From Diphasiastrum complanatum (taxonomy: Eukaryota; Streptophyta; Lycopodiopsida; Lycopodiales; Lycopodiaceae), in NCBI GenBank assembly GCA_029204225.1, contig CM055101.1, positions 57,368,806-57,432,805 on the forward strand: 64,000 nt of DNA. The letters run 5' to 3'. The notes beneath the pieces were generated by a model that worked only from the letters and a program-made list of their open reading frames with translations, ran no database searches and was not told the DNA's origin. Positions 10,136-21,428 of the stretch are shown here, piece by piece. A program made the position numbers and the translations under genes. Position 1 is the first letter of the stretch, and each line of letters begins with the position of its first letter.

Positions 10136-11050
10136 ATAACTCAAAAGAGATTTCCTTAGCATTGAACACTATCCTTTCGAGTTGCATGTATGACATGTGA
10201 GAAATTTCAACTAGTTTAGTCAAGATTGATTATAGTTTGATAAATTGCCAAGTATACAATTGAGGTCAATTTTCATATTAGACTTAGAGTTTGACTTTTT
10301 AAAGTTATATTAGTCTAAAAGCAGTTGAATAAACACTTGTAAAAAGTGTGAAAAATTATAGAACACGAGTTTTGGAGGGATTCAATTTGAGTAGTAGATA
10401 CATTGAATCTAGTCACAAAAATAGTATGATTTTCATTATGGAGGAAAACCAAAGTTTGAATTTAGGTTTGGACCTGTTATAAAAGGATGTAACTCAAGGG
10501 AAGAGAGGACATTCTCTCTCTTTTATCTCATTCATGCTTATACATGGTTCTCTTGGGTTCTACTACAATAAAGAATCAATGCAAAACTACTTCGTCTATA
10601 TCTCTTATAAGCTTCTGATGCTAATTTACATACACTCTCCTCTTCTGATCTTCAATCATCAAATTGAATATGCAAATGGTATTCAGTATATATACATATT
10701 GTTACAGGTGTGTAGATGAAGAAAGTACAGGGTGGATGTGTTGTCTGTAGGAGATTGTGGGTGGCTGCAATCATTGTCCAGTCTGTTAGCACAACTGCAT
10801 GGGTGAGCTTGAAAAGGGTGCGACGTCAGCCTTTGCTGAGGTGAATGTTGGTTGTCACCAGAACACGTGTAAAAACACAGTGCCGCGATTCTTTCATCTT
10901 TTCTTCGAATGTGAAAATTTGCAAGTTAATATGTAGACTGCGCGACAAGACGAGTAAACATGCAGCATGAATGGAGGCAGATAAAATGGGATTTAGGAGA
11001 GTAAAGGAAATAAATCCAACAAACTTGCCAATCTGATCATTATCTTCTTG
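10136..11050. other. No gene recognised
   Basis: This stretch is AT-rich with no homologous reading frame. It contains a promoter-like stretch at about 10,478-10,520 (TTATAAAAGGATG followed by CT-rich sequence) that resembles an LTR leader, but no second copy was seen. A GC-richer patch (10,730-10,920) ends at a possible splice acceptor, CTTCTTGTAG, at 11,050. Confidence 0.4.
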
Positions 11051-11051
11051 T

Positions 11052-12049
11052 AGATTTATATCCATCCAACATAAATGAATGGGAGCCTAGTGGATCTCTA
11101 ACAGGTGTGTTAAATGTTATTCACACTGTTATTGGACAGCTGCAATATCGAGGTAGAACTGCAAAAGATCTAGCTGATAGTGGAATCTTTTTTTATGAAT
11201 TAATGTACATTCCTGATACAAAAGGAGATTTTGGACAAATAGTCCCAATTCCATTACCTAGTTTTGAAAGTGATGAATGGATTGCACCAAATGTTGCAGT
11301 TTCGGAATCATTTCGTTGCAAGATATATAATGATGTAAACAATTCATTAAAGATAAGCACGGGATCAAAAACAGTCAGATTGAGTTGGTTTATTTTCTTG
11401 AATATATTTGTGGATTTCTTTTCAAGTGGCAATGTACACAAAGTCTCAACAATGTTTGTATGCAAAAATTTATCAGATAGTTTATTATCTGAACTTATGG
11501 ATGAAGGATGGGACAAAAGATCAGATGGAGAAATAGAATTCAGAATTAAAATGTCTTCCATGTGCTTCCGTTATCAAATTGAAAAACAAATGTTGAGCTT
11601 ATGCTTCCATTATCAAAGACGGAAAAAAATTAAGGTAAATGGGTGCCACTCGATCAAGGCTTGAAAGCCAGTGGACATTCAAAACGAAAAAATATTGAAA
11701 TTATATACAATGATGTCATTTTGACATGTGTTGATGTGGAAGAAGCATCAGGCAGGAACTATTGCTCCTACAAGATAATGTACTTTCAGACTTCAGATTC
11801 GTTTTCAATGGTAAAGTCGTAAGTAGCTATAAACACTCGATTCTTTATGAATAGTTTCAATCAAAACTTTCTAATACAATCTCTGTATTTATTGTAATTC
11901 AGTTTGTATTAGTTTTATGCAGGTACATAAAAGACATGAGCTCGAGATCAAATGCAGAGATATTGGCGAAACGATCACATTTATGGAAGAACACTGAGAT
12001 TCACTATCAGCAAATACATTCCAATCATCATGTCTTTTTATCAATATAG
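11052..12049 (+). pseudogene. Two-exon gene of unknown function, remnant
   Basis: After the acceptor CTTCTTGTAG a frame opens: LYPSNINEWEPSGSL, then VIGQLQYRGRTAKDLADSG, FFYELMYIPDTKGDFG, then SFESDEWIAPNVAVSESF. It stays open to a TGA at 11,662. Homologous-looking coding resumes in another frame from about 11,640 (LKASGHSKRKNIEIIYND, VDVEEASGRNYCSYKIMYFQ) and ends MVKS at a textbook donor GTAAGT (11,819). The acceptor ATGCAG ends at 11,922. The last exon reads YIKDMSSRSNAEILAKRS and stops at TAG 12,047. That exon is conserved in the same frame at 47,643-47,873 (minus), supporting the intron and the frame. I do not recognise the protein. It reads away from the H3-like gene and may be an independent gene caught in the repeat. 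Confidence 0.5.
11819..11922 (+). other. Spliceosomal intron, 104 bp
   Basis: GTAAGT at the donor and TTTTATGCAG at the acceptor bracket an AT-rich 104-bp stretch. Joining the exons keeps one frame (MVKS to YIKDMSSR). The intron sequence itself is conserved inverted at about 47,880-47,951 in copy C, so genomic (unspliced) DNA was duplicated rather than a retrocopy. Confidence 0.65.
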
Positions 12050-12960
12050 AAAATTGTAATCCAATATTACACTATCGACACAACTGATTGTAAGAATCTA
12101 TATTGATATCAATAAAAACTCCATAAACCGGTTGTTTACCTGTAAAATGATTGTATCTTTTTTTTGTTTTTTGTATCTCTATTTACAAATGGATCTCTAT
12201 TCAGTAAATTTTTCTATATTTTTAATATCACTATTAAGAACTGATAAGGGAACAGTTCTGTCTTCTATAATCTGTGAAAGTACTGTACTTTAGGACCATA
12301 AATGGATCTACAAAAGATCCACAAGAGTGATTGGATGCTTGCTTAACAATCTATCAAAAAACTAGACACAAAAAAGTTGATCTAGATTGGCAATTTGACA
12401 AACAACAAGCACTAACAATCAAAAGCATTGATAAAAATTGAAATCCGAGCCCACACGTGTGTACTACAGGCTGTAGTACGGCCTTCAACCTGAGAAACAA
12501 GTAGAAATTGATTTGGTCTCATTTGGATCACAAAAACTCAATGTACATAGTGAACTAGCTTGAGATTGCCAATGAGCTCCAAAAATTTTCTATCTTCTCA
12601 CTATGGAGAGAGGGAATACATAGCAAATTCGACTTCCTTCTTGAAGTTAGGTGGATTTCCAGCATGTAATAAGGAAGTTAACTCACTCTCCTTGACCTAA
12701 AATGAAACCCTAGTCTATTTCCTAGAGTTATGCTTGGTAGGTAGCTAGTTGGTCAAATTTTCACCTTAAACTTAGGTGTAGGTCCTATAAAGTAGGGATG
12801 ACCACCAAATAGACATGACCAACTCTCTTGACTTGACCTAACCTACATTATGGGTTTCCCATGTGGCATCATGGCCTCACATGTGTGGGACCCACTTGTG
12901 TACACAATTTACACTATTCTACATGGTTTTTGATCAAGCTAGATTTGCCAATTTTTGGCA
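12050..12960. other. No gene; copia-like degraded flank
   Basis: No coding frame was recognised. The segment 12,300-12,950 resembles 1,130-1,950 in style, with AGATCAATCTAGATC-like runs and CACACGTGTG/CACATGTGTG motifs, and may be the untranslated end of the same copia family. Nothing defines an LTR. Confidence 0.35.
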
Positions 12961-12965
12961 ATTCT

Positions 12966-14500
12966 TCACATAATCTTGTCTTCCTCTATTTTGGGAAGGA
13001 CTTCTAGGCCTTTTAAGACAAAAGGCCTCTCTGCTATAATATCGCCTTCCTCTGTATTGGTAAGGACTTCTATTCCTTTTTTATCATGTGTAATAATATC
13101 TGCATCCTGAGCAACCTGAGAGGCTGTTAAGGCAGGAGCAGCTTGCTTTTGAGGGCCCTTGATTTCAGGTGCAATGCTTACATCGTTATGTACATAGGTT
13201 CTGATCAATTCTTGCCAAAATCTATATACATCGTCAGTAGTATACAACTCAAGAGTGAATTGTCATCACAAAACATGTGAATCAGCAAATTGCAAACAAT
13301 GATAGTAAAGAAATATAAATCAGAATGAAAGGAATTACAAATGAACAAAATATTATCTTTTCAATATCTACATCCACTTGTAAATTATACCACTCAAAAA
13401 AGAGTTTTGTATTATACAAGATGAACTATGTACAACTGACAACGTCCATTTGCTGTACACACTGCATATATTGAACAAAAATTAAAAATATTATGACAAA
13501 AAATTTATTTATGCTATGATGATAGATTTGAACTAAAAAAAAAATACATGCATATCAGAGATAAATAGAATATACCTTGAGAGATTTTATGGTTATCTCT
13601 CCAATTGAGGTTGTCGTTGTTGGTATTTCTCGAACGACATCATGAAGTAGAAAATCAGATTCTCTAGGTGTATTACAACTGAGTTTACTTTTACACATAG
13701 AAAATTTGATACTCTCTCCTTATTTATCTTTACAGAAAGAATGTTCAGGCTTGAATGCCAACTGCAACAATCAAAATACAAATATCAATAAATCCTTACT
13801 TATTAAAGCAATGCCGACTACAACAATCCAAGTTAAAGCAACAAAAACAAACGAGCAATCATTATTCTCATATGGAATCAAATAAAATTTTGCCACTGGA
13901 TTGCATTCGATGAGATATACAACCTTATCAAAATTGGCTTCTTTTGCCTTCATCGCTCCCATAAAAAATGGACTAACAACAAAAAGTACACCATGAGAAT
14001 TGGAACTAATACTATCCTACAAAAAACATCCTTCGGCTTCTACTATCACATCTGTAATCTCTGGTGTTTTATCTTTAAGCTCGACGCAAAATTTGGGACC
14101 TAATCTAAAGCTTCTATGTGAATCTGGAAGAAAGAAATCAAAATAATTGCCGAGAAGATCAATTTTATTAGCTAAGTTAGCCTCGTACAGGTTATAATGA
14201 TCAGAATAAAAAAACAGTTGAGCAGGATCGTATGGAATTCTGACAAAAAGATTATGTACAGGAGCAGAAAGAGAAGTAGATACAATATGTATAGATTTCT
14301 CAGTTATTTTGTCGAGCTCCTCTTGGGTAATCATCACTTTTGGTGAAGAAACCTTCTGAGGAGCTGGACGAATAACACGAGGAGGAGAGGGTGATTCTCG
14401 GTCTGAATCAAATTCTCCAGTACTGATTCAGAGCTCATGCGAGGTCTCTTGGCAAGGATAACTCAAGGAAGAAGAGAAACAGCTGGCCTTCGAAATCCAG
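12966..14500 (-). pseudogene. C-terminal extension of the H3-like gene, copy B
   Basis: This is the best preserved version. Downward on the minus strand: MITQEELDKITEK, SLSAPVHNLFVRIPYDPAQ, YSDHYNLYEANLANKIDLLG, YFDFFLPDSHRSFRLGPKF, ELKDKTPEITDVIVEAEG, then CFL and TAG at about 14,016. After the TAG the same frame continues DSISSNSHGVLFVVSPFF, GAMKAKEANFDKVVYLIECN. A later block (13,580-13,680) reads ESDFLLHDVVREIP and ends SLK at a possible donor AAG/GTATAT. The last block (12,966-13,260) reads YTTDDVYRFWQELIRTYV, then a glutamate-rich tail ending EEDKIM and a stop. Spacing suggests a multi-exon C-terminus. The TAG after GCFL is shared with copy A. Domain unknown. Confidence 0.5.
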
Positions 14501-14516
14501 CTTTTTTGGTTTCAGA

Positions 14517-14750
14517 CTATCTCTTTTTCCTCCTAGAGGTAGTCAGCAAGTTTGTTCTATTCAGAGGCAAGTCTCTGGAGGTGCTGCTGTTATCCACATG
14601 TAGACCATAATAACGATCTCGAAGTCTTCTGAGAATGACGGGAATCTGTTGGCATGATGGTGACACGCTTACTATGCATTGCCAAAAGACAAGTATCGTC
14701 AAAAAACTGGGCCAAAAAGTCTTATATAACACCTTGTAAGGCCGGCATGG
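14517..14750 (-). pseudogene. Histone H3-like fold, truncated, copy B
   Basis: Only the second half of the fold remains, from MPALQGVI (H3 VAALQEAA) to VTIMP and the basic linker SRDLPLNRTNL and SRRKKR. A stop replaces the codon after GVI. The extra base after VTIMP found in copies A and C is present here too, so that change predates the duplications. The reading frame after it (VILRRLRDRYYG) aligns with the last helix of H3. Confidence 0.6.
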
Positions 14751-14759
14751 TTGAGATCG

Positions 14760-15563
14760 ATACCAGAACTGAATATCGATTTCGAGCGCAAGATAGATAG
14801 AGAATATGTGCAAAAAAGAGAATTGCGCTCGAAAGCGATATTGGAATCACAGCAGTATTGGTCTCGAGTGCATGATGAGAAGGTGGAGTATTTTGCGAAG
14901 AGAGAGCACACTTGAGAGCGATATTGGGAGCGAAAACCAAAAATTATGCCAAAAAAAACGAAAATTCCAAGGGTTTATATATAGGAAATTTTTGCACATG
15001 TGAAAAAAATGGATGATGACACATGTCAGCATCTAACTGGTCCACGTGGATTGTTAGTATTGATAATGATGACTCAATTATGAGGCCACATGGGTCGGGA
15101 TACATGCACGAATCAAATTTTGACATGTGTCATTCTGCAAGTGATAGATGTCAGATCAATCATTGTTTGTACCGCGGAATATTAATGACCAATCATATGG
15201 CAACACGTGTCGTTTTGAAACTCTTCCACATGTGCAAACGTTTTTTATAAATAGGTCATTTTTGACGTGGATTTTGACGCAAATTTTTTATTTCTTATCT
15301 GGATATCGATTTCAAACGCACCTTTTCCACTATCTACGTTCTGTTGGCTATCTTGCGCCTAGAACCGATACTGCATAGTCCAATATTACATTCAAGCGCA
15401 TCTTACATCTTCTTCTTTTTTTATCTTTGTACATGCGCTCGGATCCGATACCCTATGTTCGTATATCTCTTTCGAGTGCACATTGCCTTGAAATTCTTGT
15501 CTGAACTACATTTTGCACCTAAGAGCGATATTGGAGATTTCACATTTGTATTTTTTGCTCAAA
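14760..15563. promoter_or_regulatory. Symmetrical bidirectional promoter, copy B
   Basis: The same inverted arrangement as in copy A is kept: a minus-strand TATA at about 14,974-14,982 (TATATATA) next to CACATGTG, and a plus-strand TTTATAAATAGG at about 15,245-15,256 next to CACATGTG, with matching inverted leaders containing AATATCGATTTCGAGCGC / GGATATCGATTTCAAACGC type motifs. The central part carries CCACGTGG and ACACGTGT. Persistence of the layout in both copies argues it is an original property of the unit. Confidence 0.6.
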
Positions 15564-16373
15564 ATGTCTAATTTCGATTCTAGTTTGCTTTCTGTTTTTC
15601 ATGAATTTGGTATTAGTGATAATTTTGAGTATTTCAAATCCCTTCTTTCTCCTTTTCTTTTTATTCTTCCTTCTATTACTGAGAGTCCCGGTGTGGAAGC
15701 ATTTTCTGAGATTTATCTCATATTTAAGTCTCTGATCAGTACTCCTTATTTAGATCTTAGAATAAGGACATGATTCATTATCAGGACCTTGTGGCACCTG
15801 ACAAGCATAGCTGTAAAGCTAAGCTTGACAGAATGTTCACCAAGTTATATAATGATTTCAAGTCTGTAGATGCGTGCCCAATTCACAATAAAAAATATAG
15901 ATTTGTTGATTTTCAGTCTGCATTTATTTTTTTCTTTTGTTAAATATTTTTGACTATTCGAAAACTCGCTCTTCCACTTCTAAAGCTACTTCTTCCAGTG
16001 GTACAAAGTCTCAAAAGTCGAAGATTGTAGGTATAGATATTTTTTTATTGATAAGAGTATTAGTTTAGATGATTGTACAAATTGTGATCCTGGACAAAAC
16101 AGTGCATCGTTTATTGGCCCTAGAACTGCCAACACCCTTTCTCCTTCTGATAAATGTCTTATCACATTGCCTACTTATAATATAGATAATAATTCTTTTA
16201 TGATATTATCAGATATATCGGATCTTTTTTATTTCACTGAAGATGAGACTCTTTGCATTTTGAGCAAAGAGCTTGATGAATTTTCAGATATGATTGAATT
16301 TGATGTCGATGACCTTCTCCCTGGTGTTGACGATGTACATAATGATGAGCTTTACTCAAGAAATTTTTTTTAG
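15564..16373 (+). pseudogene. Divergent unknown gene, copy B (most complete)
   Basis: The ATG at 15,564 opens NFDSSLLSVFHEFGISDNFE, FILPSITESPGVEAFSEIYL and FKSLISTPYLDL. After a frame change near 15,770 the sequence reads KDMIHYQDLVAPDKHS, KLDRMFTKLYNDFKSV and CPIHNKKYRFVDFQSAF. A gap with TTTTGTTAAATATTTTTGAC follows, then a serine-rich block. An acidic C-terminus comes last: LITLPTYNIDNNSFMILS, DLFYFTEDETLCILSKELDE, DMIEFDVDDLLPGVDD, and a stop at 16,371. The protein would be mostly hydrophobic/acidic with one possible short CPIH motif and no histone, transposase or capsid signature I recognise. It shares the promoter with the H3-like gene. Confidence 0.45.
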
Positions 16374-16654
16374 CTACAATAAGGTTCTGATTATTTTTAT
16401 TTGTAAAATTTGATTTGCTTACCTTCTATAAATCTGCCTATTGGCATTGCAACAAGTGAAATCACATGGATGTCTATGTGGCCATTGTGTCATGTTGCTT
16501 TAATCATGGAGTCAGAGGAAAAACCGTGACAAGTTTTCTTAAACCGATATCTTTAAATACTCATTTTTTATACAAGCAAATAAACCTTTTTATGAGTAGA
16601 AGACTTTAAAAAATTGAGAAGCTTTATAAAATGCAGGTTTTTTGAGAATAACTC

Positions 16655-19600
16655 GAAACAAAATAAGCTCACCCACTTGACAACATGCAATACCAATGAC
16701 ATTATATAGTCCAATATTCCCTACTAGGTATTGCTTATAGCGATACGACAAACCGTAATCTTATCATATCAAGGCCTATGCCATTATGATCAGTATATAT
16801 TTGTATTGGTCCTTATCTTTATATTCAATCATTCATTAAGTATTGAAATCTAGCTATAATAAATAGATTGCATATAGCAAACTAGGAGTAGCTTGGATTT
16901 AAATGTACATAAGTATAGGGGCAAATCCATGCCATACAAATACTTTTACTTGTTGTATGAAGAACAGGTAATGTATAGTTTTCGTAAATCTTCAGCATAT
17001 CCATACTTTCCAAGATCACACAAGCTATCCTCCTAGTTTATGAAACTTAAAACCTAATCCTATCTTATTAACAAGTTAAACAATACATGTGTACATATAC
17101 AACTACTAAAGAGTTTAACCCTAACATTCACAATAAGATTGGCGCAATTCCACATCGTTCCAATCCCTATGAATGCAATAGATCTTGCACAAATCCATGT
17201 GCTTTTAAGAGAACTTAGGTTATCAACCCATATTATACTAAATATTATCCTAACATATGCTTAGGTTTCATTTAAGAAATTAATTCAAAAAGAGATCTGT
17301 TGATAAGGAAGAGAGGAAGAGAGAGAAGAAGGAGAATGGTGGTAATGAAAGAATATGTCACCCTTATATAAGCAATAGCCATTGCTCTACGTAAGAGACA
17401 AGACTAAGTGGAGACATCCATTTGATAACTTGTGAAGAGAGCAACAATTCTTGTCCGTAGGATGACATTGGATCGATCTTGACCATCAAAATTATATCAT
17501 AAGAAATTTGGGAGGGGTTTTCCAGAAGACCAATATTAGGTACAACACTGTATGTCTTCAAAAGGTTGCAAAATGTAGTTAGTAGATACCAACCATGAGA
17601 GAGAGAGAGAGAAAGAGAGAGACAGAGAGAGAGAGAGACTTGTTTGTTGGGTATTCATTATTAGCATTTTTCTACGAATATTTCTCCAGATTATTGAAGA
17701 GACATCAGCCACTGATCATCTGGACGATTTCAAACAGCTGCTCAACTAGCCAGCTACAGTGGGTTCGCCGATATTGGACAAAAATGCCAACATGTCTCTT
17801 CTATCCAATCGTCCTCCTTCTTACAACAATCTAATAATGCTTTTGAGCAATAGTTTAGAGCTGTCTCTATAGAAGCTGACAACAAGTTTATTGCAGGAAG
17901 AAGTAAGAAGGAAGAGCTTATCCAGCTCATTGAATACAAAGACACTCGTTCGCTATTCGACCAAGCAACAGTCCAAGAAGAATAATCCAAAGGACAAGAA
18001 CACTAAATTCAGCAGACTGATTCAAACTAGCAACAACAACATGATCGATAGCAAGGAAAACTCAAGACCAAACTCTTTTGCAAATATTGCAAGAAGAGAG
18101 AGAGAAGGGTAAGCAATCATCATTGTGGATCTTAGTGTTAATGGATGTAGGGTTAATGCTTAGTGTTAATGGATCTTAGAGTTAATTGTGGATGATCTAT
18201 GCATGTTAGATCTTGATTTATGCTATCACTCTCATGGGATCGAACCTCTGCATGACGACTAACTTCATCTCCTTGATGTTTGTCGGCTTGGATCTTGGGT
18301 TGAGGATAGGATAGGAAATAAATCCACTACAATTTTGGGGCCATTGCTAGAGAGCTATGTCAATTTCTCATAATGTGGCATGTTTGGATGGATGTTAGCT
18401 TGCATTAGGCATCTTGTTTTGAAAATTAAAATTGCATTTTAGGGTTAGATTGAGAGTAGATTTGCTTGATTTGAGTGGATCTGCTTGTTTGAAATCTATT
18501 GTGATTGTTGAGCAGGGGAAACTATTTAGATCACAATTCTTAAGATCCATTTGGATATGAGAAATTAGGAAAAACAACCAACATCGGTCATTTCTGCCAG
18601 ATTTGAGCAAAAAGTAGACAAAATCGTCATCAGAGCTGATAACTTTCTATTCTCTTATAGGAAACCTTCACCAAGTTGCAGGAAGCCACAAAACGGCGAA
18701 GGCTAATTCCCAACACATCTGCAAAAACATCAGAAAAACCATCATAAAATACCAAAAAACTATCAAAACCCTAAAAAATACAGAAATAGAACCTTCGTCC
18801 GATTCACTGTGCATAGGTGTGGTTCAGATCTATCTACTACTAGGCCGGCAAAGAATAATACCAAAAATAGAAGGCCAAAGTGACTGTTTCATCTAGTTGT
18901 TGTTAACCTTTTGTGGAAAATTTACAACTATCTACAAAAATATCAGTTCTCTAAGAACAACCTTTGCCTAAACCATTGCCAAAGTCTGTGTCAGTCCTAC
19001 TTATTATTTTTGATAATCAGTTAGTTGGGCAAACAATAAACTTAGGCCATTTGTCATATTGATCTATTTTTGTCAAAAAAAGATCTTTTTTTGCAAAAAT
19101 AACAATATTACTCATGCAACCTTTGCCGAAACCTTTGCTGACTTCTCTGAGGATCCTATTTATAATAAATTATCATTTGTGAGTGAGAGAAAGACTATAT
19201 ATGTCAAGATCTTGCAAAAAGTCAATTTTTACTCTTGTCAAGCTGCAAAATCTCATTTTTGTCAAAAAGAACCTTCGCCAATTCTACCATATATATATAT
19301 CTGTGTCAAATTTATTCACTATAGGGTTGACGACGGTTAATTTTATCAGATCCGTCAGAAAACAGCCAGATTGGTAATTTTTTTGTCAAAAATAACAGTG
19401 AAGAACCTTTGCCGAGTCAACCCTCGTCCAATAAACCTTCGTACAAACTATTTCTAGGTTATGATTTACCAGATCTAGCCTCTGTCAAATTTTTGAGTCA
19501 TTCTTTTTTATTCTTAAACATTTTCATTTTTAATGTCGAGCGCTTGATCAAGATCTAATTTTCCAAAAATCAAAAATCTGATTATTTTCAAGCGATAGAG

Positions 19601-19700
19601 AATTTACAGATTTGATCTGACATAGGATTTTTTATTGAAAAATCTAGATTCAATCTCATTATCTGATTGACAAAATTTGGAATTATGATTGAATAGGACC
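16655..19700. other. Gene-poor stretch
   Basis: No family is recognised. A short GA-rich tract is at 17,598-17,640. A weak gag-like reading (KKEELIQLIEYKDTRSLF) appears at about 17,900-17,980 without support. Between 18,660 and 19,440 the motif ACCTTYGYC recurs at least seven times at irregular spacing. The sequence 18,120-18,190 has three short repeats of CTTAGTGTTAATGGAT. Otherwise AT-rich. Confidence 0.4.
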
Positions 19701-19701
19701 A

Positions 19702-19950
19702 ATGAACCTGCCACCAGTTGTTGTTAGAAGGTCTCCTCGTTTAGGTATAGCAAAGTACAATGGGTTATCTAATCCCATCAGATTTTTCCAGATATTTTTT
19801 GAATCATGTAGGGTTTCTGACGAAGTTTTTCCACAAGATAAACTTCAGTTATTTCCTATGGCCTTGTTAGCAGATTTGGGAGAATTCCCCAAATGTCGAA
19901 CCAAGCTGAAACACAAAGCATCTCTCACCCAAGACCGAGGAGGTCTGTGA
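19702..19950 (+). pseudogene. Gag-like fragment of a gypsy element
   Basis: An 82-residue frame has an AT-hook-like VVVRRSPRLGIAKYNGLSN, then IRFFQIFFESCRVSDEVFP and DKLQLFPMALLADLGEF. The order 'YNGLSNP...FFESC...KLQLFPMAL' resembles the start of retrotransposon gag capsid domains of the Athila/Tat type. No adjacent protease or RT belongs to it. It lies just left of the probable LTR of gypsy A copy 2 and may be a scrap of a different element. Low-confidence assignment. Confidence 0.4.
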
Positions 19951-21216
19951 TGCCACGACATTGTTAAATATTGAATATCAACCTAAATATGGCATGATAT
20001 ACTCGAAAATGATGATATGAGCTGGATAAATATAAATCATGAAGCGGCCTTTTTGAGAATATATCTCCTAAGTACTTGCCTTGTATTTAAGGACGATGCC
20101 TTTAAAAGGAAAAACATTGCCTTGGATAGCCTTTATGAGGTCATCCACGCAAAACGACTAAATATGAATTGACATGTTATACTAGAGTAGCTTTAACTCT
20201 TAGTTAAATATACCTCTTATGGTATAATTGAACATACATTCAACCTGATTGTTAACTAGACCTTTTCACGGGAGCGACGCATCTGTTGTTTTAGAGGTGT
20301 GTTTGTTCGACCCGAAGAACATATATTGATCACACGCTTCAGTCTTGACCATCGAGAGAGAAGAATTTATGTATTTGTGAGAGGTTGAAGAAGTGAATAG
20401 AGTGCAGAGAATTATTCTCCCTTATCTATGTTCTACGCACTAATGAATATGAGTGATCCTGAGTCCACTAGCAATCTCTAACGCATTACGTGAATTACTC
20501 TCTAGTCAAACAGACTCTCTAGCGCATTACAGTCATTTGTTGTGTATCCGTAAATATGTTCTAAAGAACTGTCTTAAAATCATCTTATTCATCTGTCGCA
20601 AATATGTTCTTTTCGGCACTCGAATAACGTCTACATTTGGTACAGTCTAGCATGATCATTGAATAAAACTATATGTATATATCTGAGATGTCAGTCCCTG
20701 ACTGAAGAATTGAGTCCTTGATCTGTGTTCTTGCTTGTAACTGACATAAGTTTCTAACGTGCTCTAAAATTATTCGTGCTCTTTAACCATAACCTTGGAC
20801 ATAAGCTGTTGAGGACTTCTGTCTAGAAACGAACAGTTCGCGAATACAATTAATTAATTGTCTATACAACCACGAATACATTGAACATTTCTCGACTCTC
20901 TGTTGACACCTTAATCAGTCGGAGTGTAGTACTGTTGTACTACTCTAATAACATCTCACCTGTAGAACGTATTTCATTCGATTTGATAGAGGCAAAACTG
21001 ATGTTTTGGAATCATTAACACTACACACCCCCAACACAAGTAATACTAGTTACTTTCTAATGTCTGTTGACAACCAGAATAACGCCCGTAGCCATTTCAC
21101 TCAAAATAGATCATGAATTGTACCAAATACATAAATTTCTAACGTTGTCCTCTATGGGTTTGACATTTACTACAAAATCTATATTAACCTTGTTGGTATA
21201 GTACGACATCTACCAA
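19951..21216 (+). mobile_element. Probable 5' LTR region of gypsy A copy 2
   Basis: The interval lies between a gag-like fragment and a clear primer-binding site at 21,221, has no reading frame, and is where the 5' LTR should be. A possible start is TGATGCCACGACATTG near 19,949 and a possible end is GTACGACA near 21,208. No 3' LTR survives in the window, so both borders are guesses. Confidence 0.4.
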
Positions 21217-21220
21217 TTTT

Positions 21221-21238
21221 TGGCTCCGTTGTCGGGAA
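21221..21238 (+). other. Gypsy primer-binding site (Tat/Athila type)
   Basis: TGGCTCCGTTGTCGGGAA differs at only a few bases from TGGCGCCGTTGCCGGGGA, the tRNA-complementary site that follows the 5' LTR in many plant Tat/Athila gypsy elements. It lies about 190 bp before the gag start at 21,429. Confidence 0.75.
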
Positions 21239-21428
21239 TAGCTTAGGAAAGTTATAAGAAAACTAACACATCTATCTCCAATCCTAGTGTATGTCAGATA
21301 GAGAATCCCGATTAGAACAATACCGTAAGCTTAGAGAGGAATTTTTATGAAGACAAAGTGAGAGTGCGAGTCGAAGAAATCTCGACGAAATCACTGCCCA
21401 GTTACTTGAACTTCTAATTAGCTTCGAT

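Larger units (their letters stand above)
13150..16650. repeat. H3-like divergent repeat, copy B
   Basis: This block is collinear with copy A across the C-terminal extension, promoter and divergent gene. A deletion of about 330 bp fuses the promoter (TTGAGATCGATACCAG) directly to the middle of the histone fold near 14,750, so the MARTK tail and first half of the fold are gone. It retains about 520 bp of the plus-strand gene that copy A lost. Its right end joins unrelated sequence near 16,655. Confidence 0.7.

Noticed and set aside
11193-11561. 122-residue minus-strand frame
   Set aside because: It is the antisense of the two-exon gene, whose plus-strand frame is supported by a conserved last exon and splice sites.
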